From Bradyrhizobium sp. WBAH42 (lineage in GTDB: Bacteria > Pseudomonadota > Alphaproteobacteria > Rhizobiales > Xanthobacteraceae), in assembly GCF_024585265.1 (NCBI RefSeq), contig NZ_CP036533.1:7511001-7575000 (forward strand): a DNA stretch of 64,000 nucleotides. The letters are read 5' to 3'. The position numbers and the translations under genes are program-made. Under the pieces are notes generated by a model. The model was not told where the DNA came from and searched no databases. It saw only the letters and a program-made list of their open reading frames with translations. Each line of letters begins with the position of its first letter. The first letter of the stretch is position 1. Shown here one piece after another: positions 56,703-64,000 of this stretch.

Positions 56703-58016
56703 GTGTTTCGCAGAACAGCGGCGTCGGCGGAGGGCGGCAACTTCCTTCACGTCATCAAGCTCGTCTTGCCTTTCGTGATGGTCGTCCTGCTGCAGGCGGC
56801 GATCGCCGGATTCAGCCTCGAGGTGATGTCGTCGGTCCGCGCCTATGTCGCCGGCGAAGCACTCTGGTCACGCTCGCAGAAGAACGCCGTCTATTTCCTC
56901 AATCTCTATCTGCATTCGGGCGAACCGAGCCAGTTCGCGCAATATCAGGCTTCACTCGCCGTTCCCATCGGCGACGAGTTCGCGCGCTGGGCGCTGGAGC
57001 GCGATCCGGTCGACGTCGAGGCCGCCCGCATCGGCTTCCTGCAAGGCGGCAACCATCCCGACGATGTTCCGGGACTGATCTGGCTGTTTCGCTATTTCAA
57101 CCGCGTCAGCTTCCTCCAGGACGCGATCAGGGAATGGGCCGCCACCGATCCCATGCTGCTGGAGCTCAGCGTGTTCGGCGAGGTCATCCGATCCGAGCTG
57201 GAGAAAGGTCCCATTCAGGACGACGGCCGCCTGCAAGTCCTGTCGTCGCGGCTGTCGGAGCTCAATGCCCAGTTCACGGTGCACGCCAAGCGGTTCTCCA
57301 CCGTCCTCGGTGAAGGCTCCCGCGCGATCAAGCTGACGCTGACGGGCATCAATATCCTCACCGCCGCGACGCTGATCCTGCTCCTGATCTGGCATACGCG
57401 GCGGCTGGTGCTGCAACGGCAGTCATTCGAAGACGCCTTGCATGCCGAGAAGGAGCGCCTGGCCTGGCAGGCATCGCACGATTGGTTGACAGGGCTTTGC
57501 AACCGCCGCGCCTTCGAGGCGCGCCTGCAAGGCGAGCTGGACAATGTCGCGGCGGGTCCGCTGGGACTGATCCTGCTCGACCTCGACCAGTTCAAGAACG
57601 TCAACGACAGCTGCGGCCATCTCGCGGGCGACCGCCTGCTCTGCCAGGTCTCCAGCCTCCTGCAACGGGACCGGCGGCCGCATGATCTGGTGGCCCGGCT
57701 CGGCGGCGATGAGTTTGGCCTGATCCTGCCGCAGTGCTCGCCGTCGAGCACCGTCGACATCGCCGAACGGCTGCGACGATCGCTCGAGCTGTTCAGCTTC
57801 ACCTGGGACGATCGCTGCTTCGCGGTGACCGCCAGCGTCGGCGTCACCTGCATCGCCGACCGCGATACCTCGCTCGAGGAGGCGATGCGGCGCGCGGATG
57901 CCGCCTGCTACCGCGCCAAGGAAAAGGGACGCAACCGTGTCCAGGTCGAGAGCGGACGGCCGGATGTCGTCGTGGTCGCGCCCCGACCGCGCGAGGTCGT
58001 CGCTGCACGGGGCTGA
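56703..58016 (+). CDS. GGDEF diguanylate cyclase with membrane sensor
   Basis: About 437 residues from GTG 56703, chosen because TTGGGGA lies just upstream; the frame is open to ATG 56649. A first transmembrane helix (about 18-40, LPFVMVVLLQAAIAGF), a periplasmic helical sensor (about 45-210) and a second helix (TAATLILLLIWHTRRLVL) precede the GGDEF domain. The active motif RLGGDEFGL is intact. RPHD lies exactly five residues before GGDEF, fitting the inhibitory RxxD I-site. It should make c-di-GMP with product feedback. No EAL domain is attached. Confidence 0.92.
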   Translation: MFRRTAASAEGGNFLHVIKLVLPFVMVVLLQAAIAGFSLEVMSSVRAYVAGEALWSRSQKNAVYFLNLYLHSGEPSQFAQYQASLAVPIGDEFARWALERDPVDVEAARIGFLQGGNHPDDVPGLIWLFRYFNRVSFLQDAIREWAATDPMLLELSVFGEVIRSELEKGPIQDDGRLQVLSSRLSELNAQFTVHAKRFSTVLGEGSRAIKLTLTGINILTAATLILLLIWHTRRLVLQRQSFEDALHAEKERLAWQASHDWLTGLCNRRAFEARLQGELDNVAAGPLGLILLDLDQFKNVNDSCGHLAGDRLLCQVSSLLQRDRRPHDLVARLGGDEFGLILPQCSPSSTVDIAERLRRSLELFSFTWDDRCFAVTASVGVTCIADRDTSLEEAMRRADAACYRAKEKGRNRVQVESGRPDVVVVAPRPREVVAARG

Positions 58017-58244
58017 TTGCCGCCTGGCCTCGAATTCATCTCCAGCGACCATCGCAATCAGGTTGATTCGCCTCGGCCCACCCGATAGCGCCCCGATCCA
58101 TTTCGGCGCGCCAGACAATGCAGTGACAAGGCACAGTTGTGACGCCGCGGCCACATCGATCTGAAAAAGCAGCGCCCTTCGCATTCTGACACGTCGCATT
58201 GCGCCCCTGTCCACGATGGCCGGGGCCTCACTCGCTAAGCATGG

Positions 58245-60950
58245 GTGCGCCCGATGCTGCGGGTACGAATCCGCCCGGACCGCGCCGAGAGGAGCTTGGA
58301 AGTGCCTTGGAATGATTTGATCGCCCCGCGCAATATCGTTCGTGCAACGACGCGCCGGCGGCGCGCGCTTCTCTTGAGCACCACGATCGGTGCCCTGGGC
58401 AGCTCGCTGCCGGGGTTCATCACGCCGGCACAAGCGGTGTGTGTGATGACCGGGAGCGGCACGCTAACGACGCTTCAATCGGGCGATTCAGTTACCTGCG
58501 TCGGGAACAACACCCAGATCAAAACAGCAGCCGTGGTCACCGGCGTCACCGTCAACATCGGGGACGGCACCACCGCGACCACGGTGAGCGACCCCACCTT
58601 TGCGAGCATATTTCTTCAATTCGCATCCAACAGCGCAGTCAGGGTCTTCGGCAACGCGTCGGTCACATCCAGCAGCAACGACGGCATCGACGTGAGCGGT
58701 GGAGGCAACAACACCATAACGATCGATGCCGGGGCGGTGGTTGCATCGACACCCCTTGGCTCGGCGAGCATCGGCCTCGCCAATTCGAGCAACAACGTCG
58801 TCGAGATCGCCGGCGCGGTGGGAAGCGGCGCCCTCGGAGCTATCGGAATCAGCATCGGCGCTGGAGCGGCGAACAACCAGGTGAACATCTTGTCGAGCGG
58901 CCTCGTGAAGTCAGGCAATGTCGCTGCCATCGATCTCAGCGGCGCGGCTGACGGCAACGTCATCAACAATGCCGGCACGATCTCGAGCGTCGGCACAGCA
59001 ATTACGGGCTCGAACAGTCAAGACACCATCGTCAATTCGGGCGCGATCAGCAGCAGCGGGGTCAGCACCGCTGTCGACCTCAAAGACGGGAGCGACGTCT
59101 TCGAACTGCGTGCCGGATCGAACGTCATGGGATATGTCAAAGCCGGCAACGGATTGGACACGCTGCGCCTGGGCGGGACTGTCAACAGTACTTTCGACCT
59201 CGCCACATTCGGCTTCACCAGCCAGTTCCAGGAATTCGAGGTTCTAGAAAAGACCGGCAGCTCCGCCTGGACGCTGACCGGAACCACGATGGACGCGGCC
59301 GCCTTGGTCGTCCAGGCCGGCACCCTCATCGTCAACGGCACGATGGCCAACTTCGGGACGGTCGTGACCGGCGGCACGCTCGGTGGCAGCGGCATGATCG
59401 GATCGCTCACCGTGGTGTCGGGCGGTACGGTCGCGCCCGGCAATCTCGGTCAGCTCGTCGTCAACAGCAATGCGGCGTTCCAGTCAGGGTCGACCTACGC
59501 GATCTCGGTCAATGCGGCCGGGCAATCAGACAAGATTGCCGCCGTGAGCGCGACGCTGACCGGCGGCACCGTCGCCGTCACCACACTTGCAGGCGCCTAC
59601 AACCCCTCGACACAGTATACCATCCTCAGCACGACGGCTGGCCTCACCGGCAGCTTCGCGGGCGTGACCGTCAGCGGATACAATCCGCAGCTGTTCGCGT
59701 CCTCCCTCAGCTATGACGGATTCAACGTTTTCCTGACGCTCAACTACAACAACGCCGCGTTCCTCTCCATCGCACAGACGCAAAACCAAAAGGAAGTGGC
59801 CGGCGCGCTGAGCGCATTCGGCCCCAATCTGCCCTTCCTCTCGTCTTTCGCAGGGCAAAGCGACGCCCAGCTCCGCTACAATCTCGATCAGCTCTCAGGC
59901 GAAGCTGCCACCGGCGCGCAGCAGGGCGCGTTCCAGTTCACCAGCCAGTTCCTCGGCCTCATGCTCGATCCGTTCGTGAGCGGACGCGGTACCACGAGCG
60001 CCAGCGACACTGCGCTCGGCTTCAGCCCCGAGCGCGCCGCGCTGCCGGAGGATATTGCCCTCGCCTACAACAAGGTTCTGGGCGCCCCGCCGAAGGCGCC
60101 GACCTTTGCCGAGCGCTGGACCGCCTGGGGCGCGGCGTTCGGCGGCACCAATCGCACCAGCGGCGACCCGGTCGTGATCGGCAGCCACGACCTCAGCGCC
60201 CGCGCCGGCGGCGTAGCTGCCGGCGCCGACTATCATGTCAGCCGCGACGCGGTCGTCGGCTTCGCGCTCTCCGGCGGCGGCACCAAGTGGGATCTGGCGC
60301 AGGCGATCGGCGGTGGCAAGAGCGATGCGGTCCAGGCCGGCGTGTACACCGCGGTCCGCAACGGACCCGCCTATTTCGCCGCCTCTCTCGCCGTGGCCAA
60401 TCATTGGATGTCGACGGATCGCCTGGCCCCGTTCGGCAACCAGCTCACCGCAAAGTTCGATGCTCAGACCGTCGGCGGCCGCATCGAGGGCGGCTATCGC
60501 TTCGCCACGCCGATCGGCGGCTTCACGCCCTACGCGGCTGCGCAGGCGCAGGCATTTCGCACGCCGACCTATACCGAGACTGATCCGGCCGGCAGCGGAT
60601 TTGGCCTGACCTATCAGGGACGCACGGCCTCCCACACGAGGAGTGAGCTCGGCGCACGCTTCGACCGGGCGACGCTGGTCTCGCCGAGTGCGGTCCTGAC
60701 GCTACGGGCTCGCGCCGCGTGGGCCCATGATTGGGTGAGCGATCCGACGCTCGTCGCCGCGTTCCAGGCCCTGCCCGGCGCCAGCTTCATCGTAAATGGC
60801 GCGACGCCGGCGAAAGACGCTGCCCTCGCATCCGCCGGTGCCGAGCTGAAATTTTCGAACGGTGTTGCCCTGTCGGCCAAGTTCGACGGCGAGCTCGCGG
60901 CTCACAGCACCACTTATTCCGGCACCGCGAGCCTGCGCTACACCTGGTAG
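58245..60950 (+). CDS. Autotransporter (type V secretion) with beta-helical passenger
   Basis: A 901-residue protein. The long signal region has a basic N-part (RATTRRRRALLLSTTIGALG) and cleavage near TPAQAVCV. The passenger (about 65-560) is made of short Asn/Gly/Ser/Thr-rich repeats of the beta-helix type, including a PATR-like segment (LVVQAGTLIVNG, GGTLGGSGMIG, GGTVAPGN). The autotransporter beta-barrel (PF03797) fills about 620-901 and ends in W, as is normal for outer-membrane barrels. No protease triad is visible, so an adhesin or surface-structure role is likelier. GTG 58245 is given; ATG 58254 is equally possible. Confidence 0.93.
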   Translation: MRPMLRVRIRPDRAERSLEVPWNDLIAPRNIVRATTRRRRALLLSTTIGALGSSLPGFITPAQAVCVMTGSGTLTTLQSGDSVTCVGNNTQIKTAAVVTGVTVNIGDGTTATTVSDPTFASIFLQFASNSAVRVFGNASVTSSSNDGIDVSGGGNNTITIDAGAVVASTPLGSASIGLANSSNNVVEIAGAVGSGALGAIGISIGAGAANNQVNILSSGLVKSGNVAAIDLSGAADGNVINNAGTISSVGTAITGSNSQDTIVNSGAISSSGVSTAVDLKDGSDVFELRAGSNVMGYVKAGNGLDTLRLGGTVNSTFDLATFGFTSQFQEFEVLEKTGSSAWTLTGTTMDAAALVVQAGTLIVNGTMANFGTVVTGGTLGGSGMIGSLTVVSGGTVAPGNLGQLVVNSNAAFQSGSTYAISVNAAGQSDKIAAVSATLTGGTVAVTTLAGAYNPSTQYTILSTTAGLTGSFAGVTVSGYNPQLFASSLSYDGFNVFLTLNYNNAAFLSIAQTQNQKEVAGALSAFGPNLPFLSSFAGQSDAQLRYNLDQLSGEAATGAQQGAFQFTSQFLGLMLDPFVSGRGTTSASDTALGFSPERAALPEDIALAYNKVLGAPPKAPTFAERWTAWGAAFGGTNRTSGDPVVIGSHDLSARAGGVAAGADYHVSRDAVVGFALSGGGTKWDLAQAIGGGKSDAVQAGVYTAVRNGPAYFAASLAVANHWMSTDRLAPFGNQLTAKFDAQTVGGRIEGGYRFATPIGGFTPYAAAQAQAFRTPTYTETDPAGSGFGLTYQGRTASHTRSELGARFDRATLVSPSAVLTLRARAAWAHDWVSDPTLVAAFQALPGASFIVNGATPAKDAALASAGAELKFSNGVALSAKFDGELAAHSTTYSGTASLRYTW

Positions 60951-60960
60951 CGGCGGCGCC

Positions 60961-61611
60961 TCATCGAGACAGCCCTGCACCGACCGGCAGAATGCCGAGA
61001 CCTCTGAGATGGGTGTCGACGAACTGTTCGATCTGCTGGCGCAGCATCTGCGACGGCACGGCCACCATGCGCTCCTCGAGGCCGAGCGAGATGATGCCAT
61101 GCACGGCGGAAAACAGCGTGCGCGACAGCAGCGCGATCTTCACGTCATCCGCATCCGGCAATAGCCGCACCAAGGGCGGATGCATCAGCGCGAACGCATC
61201 CATCACCATCTGGAGGATATCGTCCGGATAGGGGCGATCGTCCTCCATCCGATGCTCGAACAGGGAGCGCAGCAGATTGGCGTGCGCGGCGAAGAAGTCG
61301 AGATAGGTCTCGGCGAGCCCATAGAGCTGGCGAACCGGACCCTCGGCAGGAACAGCCCGGAGCCGGGCTGTGAGCGCCTGAACCGTTTCCCGGTTCACCG
61401 TCAGGATGACCCCATCGAAGTCGCCGAACTCGTTATAGATGCTGCCAACCGAGCAGCCGGCCGCCTCCGCCACGTCCCGAACCTTCAATGATCTCAGCCC
61501 CTTAGCTGAGATAATGCCGCGCGCAATCTCGACGATTTGCAGCCGGCGCCGAAATTTTTTCTGGTCGCGCCGCGATTCTTCTTGAACGTTGTTCATTTTC
61601 AAGCTACTCAT
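60961..61611 (-). CDS. TetR-family transcriptional regulator
   Basis: 216 residues from ATG 61611 (ATG 61596 would remove five). The N-terminal HTH is clear: RLQIVEIARGIISAKGLRSL and VRDVAEAAGCSVGSIYNEFG. The C-terminal part is a helical ligand-binding domain ending LGILPVGAGLSR. Two copies of a perfect palindrome lie at its start and promoter, so self-repression and control of the divergent genes are likely. The ligand is unknown; the downstream acyltransferase hints at lipids. Confidence 0.9.
   Translation of the reverse strand: MSSLKMNNVQEESRRDQKKFRRRLQIVEIARGIISAKGLRSLKVRDVAEAAGCSVGSIYNEFGDFDGVILTVNRETVQALTARLRAVPAEGPVRQLYGLAETYLDFFAAHANLLRSLFEHRMEDDRPYPDDILQMVMDAFALMHPPLVRLLPDADDVKIALLSRTLFSAVHGIISLGLEERMVAVPSQMLRQQIEQFVDTHLRGLGILPVGAGLSR
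61582..61595. promoter_or_regulatory. TetR operator-like palindrome, copy 1
   Basis: TTGAACGTTGTTCA contains a perfect TGAAC-N3-GTTCA palindrome. It covers codons just after the second possible ATG of the TetR gene, so it would lie inside the coding start. Same core as copy 2. Confidence 0.7.
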
Positions 61612-61612
61612 G

Positions 61613-61625
61613 TGAACATTGTTCA
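61613..61625. promoter_or_regulatory. TetR operator-like palindrome, copy 2
   Basis: TGAACATTGTTCA, the same core as copy 1, centred 30 bases away (about three helix turns). It lies between the divergent starts, 22 bases before the small gene at 61648, well placed to block both promoters. Confidence 0.75.
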
Positions 61626-61647
61626 ATCTAACCTGGAGACCTGGAAA

Positions 61648-61914
61648 ATGCAAACCCTTGCTATCGATCTCGTCACCACCTTCGCCGATGACGCCGCCGC
61701 CCTCGCAACCGGGCTCGGCCGCGCCCTGCTGCGGTTCGCCATGGCGCCGATCAATCGCATCGCCACGGCTTGCGACGTTGCGGGCGTGCTCGCCGAGCGC
61801 CGGGCGACCTTCCGGATGTGGCGAGCGAGCCGCGCCCATGCGCGTCAGGAGCGGCGGCGGTTCAGCCCGCTCGGCCGCCTCTCGCCGTTTCGCCACCTCG
61901 CCCATCTCACTTGA
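61648..61914 (+). CDS. Small basic protein divergent from TetR gene
   Basis: 88 residues from ATG 61648, with CTGGAGA upstream. The first half is helical and partly hydrophobic (MQTLAIDLVTTFADDAAALA, RALLRFAMAPINRIA); the second half is strongly basic (RASRAHARQERRRFSPLGRL). No family is recognised. It is the first gene under the two TetR-type palindromes, so it should be co-regulated with the transporter/acyltransferase downstream. Confidence 0.6.
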   Translation: MQTLAIDLVTTFADDAAALATGLGRALLRFAMAPINRIATACDVAGVLAERRATFRMWRASRAHARQERRRFSPLGRLSPFRHLAHLT

Positions 61915-61967
61915 GGCCCGCGCGGGTCGGTTCGAATGCAATCGCCGACTGCAAGGATGGACTCACC

Positions 61968-62213
61968 ATGTCTGGACCTGCGCGGCCGATCCGGCGGATT
62001 TCAGCGATGCGGTTCAGCTTTTCCTTCATCGCCCGGCGCCATATCCGGGCGAGTGAGGGTGCTGCCGCCCGGGTCCGCCGCGACCTCGACCAGATATTTG
62101 CGAACCTAACGAGACCAATTGAAGACCAACAGGATCGGAGGAACCGAGGGGACAGAGCAGGCCAGCAACTTCGGTGCCGCGCAATCGTTCGCCCCATGCG
62201 CTTCCGGTCGTGA
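61968..62213 (+). CDS. Possible small basic protein (81 aa)
   Basis: An open frame in the 353-base gap between the 88-residue gene and the acyltransferase gene. ATG 61968 follows AAGGATGG. The product has an arginine-rich N-part (MSGPARPIRRISAMRFSFSF) and RRDLDQIFANLTRP. Codon bias is good for the first 40 codons and poor after. It could be real, or an mRNA leader. The last 54 bases of the gap hold a possible ribosome site (TTGGAACAGG) for the next gene. Confidence 0.3.
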   Translation: MSGPARPIRRISAMRFSFSFIARRHIRASEGAAARVRRDLDQIFANLTRPIEDQQDRRNRGDRAGQQLRCRAIVRPMRFRS

Positions 62214-62267
62214 CGTTTCACAGACAACGCAACAATCTCAGGCTGCCTTTTTGGAACAGGACTGGTC

Positions 62268-64000
62268 ATGATCAGGGAATTGATGTCGTCACGCCGCTTC
62301 GCGCCGTTGTTCTGGGCGCAATTCTTCTCGGCGCTCAATGACAACGTGCTCAAGAACGCACTCGTCATCATCCTGCTTTACAGCGCGGCGACCGGCCATG
62401 GCGATGCGCTGGTCACGGTCGCAGGTGCCGTCTTCATCTTCCCCTACTTCATCCTGTCCGGGCTCGGCGGCCAGCTCGCCGACAAATACGTCAAATCCGT
62501 CGTCGCAAGGCGGCTCAAATTCGCCGAGATTTTTGCCGCGGCCTTCGCCGCTGCCGGCTTCTTCCTGCATTCGGTGCCGCTCTTGTTCGCAGCGCTCGCG
62601 CTGTTCGGCACCATCGCCGCTCTGTTCGGCCCCGTGAAATACGCCATGCTGCCGGACCAGCTGGAGCTCGGCGAGCTCGCGACCGGCAACGCGCTGGTCG
62701 AAGGCGCGACCTTCATGGCGATCCTGCTCGGCACCGTCGCCGGCGGCCAGTTCGTGGCCGGCTCCGCGCATATGGGCTGGGTCGCATCGGCCGTGGTCGT
62801 GCTGGCCGTGCTGTCCTGGGCGTTCGCGTCCCGCATTCCGCAGACGACGCCCTCCGCGCCTGAGCTGCCCGTCGATGCCAATCCCTGGACCTCGACGGTG
62901 AGCCTGCTCAAGACATTGCATGCCGATCATCGGCTGTGGGACGGCACCGTGATCGTCTCCTGGTTCTGGCTGGTCGGCGCCATCGTGCTGTCGCTGCTGC
63001 CGGCGCTGATCAAGGAGGTCGTCGGCGGCACCGAGGGCGTGGTGACGCTGTGCCTTGCCGTCTTCGCGATCGGCATCGCCATCGGCTCGCTGTTTGCCGC
63101 CAGCCTCAGCCATGTTCGCCCGAACCTGGCGCTGGTGCCGATCGGCGCCATCATCATGGGCTTTGCCGGCCTCGATCTCGCCTGGGCGATCGGCGTCACC
63201 GCCAAGGGGCAGGACATCACCGCGCTCGGCTTCGCCACCTCGTTCGCCGGCTTGCGCATGCTGGCCGACTTCGTCGCCTTCGCGTTCGGCGGCGGCCTGT
63301 TCGTCGTTCCGTCCTTTGCCGCGGTCCAGGCCTGGTCCGAACCTTCCGAGCGCGCCCGTATCATCGCCGCCGGCAACGTGCTGCAGGCCGCCTTCATGGT
63401 GGTCGGCTCGCTGTTCGTCGCGCTGCTGCAGGCGGCCGGTCTCCATGTCGGCTGGATCTTCTTCGGCCTCGGCGTCGCCAGCTTCGGCGCGGTGTGGTTC
63501 GTGCTGACCAAGTGGGGCAAGGAAGGCGTGCGCGATGCCGGCGGGCTGCTGTTCCGCGCCCTGTTCCGTACCGAGGTGCGGGGGCTCGAGAACCTGCCGC
63601 CTCCGGGCACGCGCATGCTGATCGCGCCCAACCATGTCAGCCTGATCGACGGCCCGCTGCTGCACGCCGTGCTGCCGATCGACGCGAGCTTTGCGGTCGA
63701 CACCGGCATCGCCAAGGCCTGGTGGGCCAAGCCGTTCCTGCGCGTCGTCAAGCACTACACCATGGACCCGACCAAGCCGCTGGCCGCGCGCGACCTGATC
63801 AAGCTCGTCGCCGCAGGCGAGCCCGTCGTGATCTTCCCGGAAGGACGGATCACCGTCTCTGGCTCGCTGATGAAGGTGTATGACGGCACCGCGATGATCG
63901 CGGACAAGGCCGACGCCGTGGTCGTACCGGTCCGCATCGAAGGCGCGCAGCGCTCCTATCTCAGCTATCTCAACTCGAGCCAGATCAAGCGGTCGTGGTT
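62268..64000 (+). CDS. LplT-PlsC fusion (Aas-like) lysophospholipid transporter/acyltransferase, 3' partial
   Basis: The plus-strand frame from ATG 62268 is open to the window edge (577 codons seen). The first 400 residues are an MFS transporter of the LplT type, beginning FAPLFWAQFFSALNDNVLKN, with twelve helices. From about residue 430 a PlsC-type acyltransferase follows, with the catalytic NHVSLIDG (NHx4D) and the FPEGRIT motif. Aas-like fusions normally continue with an acyl-ACP synthetase domain, which would lie outside the window. The protein should take up lysophospholipids and re-acylate them at the inner membrane. It is downstream of TetR-type operators. Confidence 0.9.
   Translation, partial: MIRELMSSRRFAPLFWAQFFSALNDNVLKNALVIILLYSAATGHGDALVTVAGAVFIFPYFILSGLGGQLADKYVKSVVARRLKFAEIFAAAFAAAGFFLHSVPLLFAALALFGTIAALFGPVKYAMLPDQLELGELATGNALVEGATFMAILLGTVAGGQFVAGSAHMGWVASAVVVLAVLSWAFASRIPQTTPSAPELPVDANPWTSTVSLLKTLHADHRLWDGTVIVSWFWLVGAIVLSLLPALIKEVVGGTEGVVTLCLAVFAIGIAIGSLFAASLSHVRPNLALVPIGAIIMGFAGLDLAWAIGVTAKGQDITALGFATSFAGLRMLADFVAFAFGGGLFVVPSFAAVQAWSEPSERARIIAAGNVLQAAFMVVGSLFVALLQAAGLHVGWIFFGLGVASFGAVWFVLTKWGKEGVRDAGGLLFRALFRTEVRGLENLPPPGTRMLIAPNHVSLIDGPLLHAVLPIDASFAVDTGIAKAWWAKPFLRVVKHYTMDPTKPLAARDLIKLVAAGEPVVIFPEGRITVSGSLMKVYDGTAMIADKADAVVVPVRIEGAQRSYLSYLNSSQIKRSW

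Noticed and set aside
62289..63755. A 488-codon open frame on the minus strand
   Set aside because: It is the antisense of the LplT-PlsC gene. Its product is a low-complexity run of Asp, Arg, Gly and Gln, whereas the plus strand encodes a full MFS domain and the PlsC motifs.

Overview
The window is high-GC alphaproteobacterial DNA, most probably a Bradyrhizobium or a close relative in the Nitrobacteraceae. This rests on the gene set (ExoP/ExoF-type exopolysaccharide locus, multi-gene che operon, pobA and pcaHG, CHASE2 cyclase), on many TTG/GTG starts, and on two intergenic palindrome families of the kind common in that genus. The genus is an inference from gene content; no rRNA or tRNA gene was seen.

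Region 1 (about 1-21 kb) is an exopolysaccharide (EPS) locus. It opens with the 3' part of an undecaprenyl-phosphate sugar-1-phosphate transferase. Next comes an AT-richer cassette (about 1.2-11.9 kb) with a GH16 endoglycanase, three GT2 and one GT-B glycosyltransferases, a Wzy-like polymerase, a decayed gene fragment and a Wzx-like flippase. Conserved export and control genes follow: an ExoP-type Wzz/BY-kinase in an overlapping operon with two unknown genes, a secreted Gly/Asn-tailed protein, a second polymerase/ligase-like protein, an ExoF/Wza-type lipoprotein and a third ligase-like protein. Composition changes inside the two conserved boundary genes, which suggests that the sugar-specific middle was exchanged by recombination.

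Region 2 (about 21-33.6 kb) holds a BTLCP cysteine protease, a PP1-type phosphatase, a CSS-EAL c-di-GMP phosphodiesterase, VanZ-like, CHRD and GrlR-like proteins, and many small secreted or membrane proteins of unknown role. Two of these genes encode only 43 and 53 residues. Two inverted REP-like palindromes lie at 27.0-27.1 kb.

Region 3 (33.7-49.4 kb) is chemotaxis and nucleotide signalling. On the minus strand, in transcription order: STAS protein, cheY, cheA, cheW, mcp, cheW, mcp, cheR, cheB, and a soluble MCP-like protein. Divergent from it are a REC-HD-GYP protein, a FecR-like exported protein and a CHASE2 adenylate cyclase. A 158-bp nested palindrome closes the region.

Region 4 (49.5-64 kb) is metabolic and envelope: pobA with a divergent AraC regulator, a NYN-domain protein, pcaGH with a divergent LysR regulator, pncB, a GGDEF protein with an intact I-site motif, an autotransporter, a TetR regulator with two copies of a perfect palindrome at its promoter, a small divergent gene, and a LplT-PlsC (Aas-like) lysophospholipid transporter/acyltransferase that runs off the right edge. 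The window therefore couples EPS synthesis, c-di-GMP turnover (EAL, HD-GYP, GGDEF), cAMP signalling and chemotaxis with protocatechuate catabolism.
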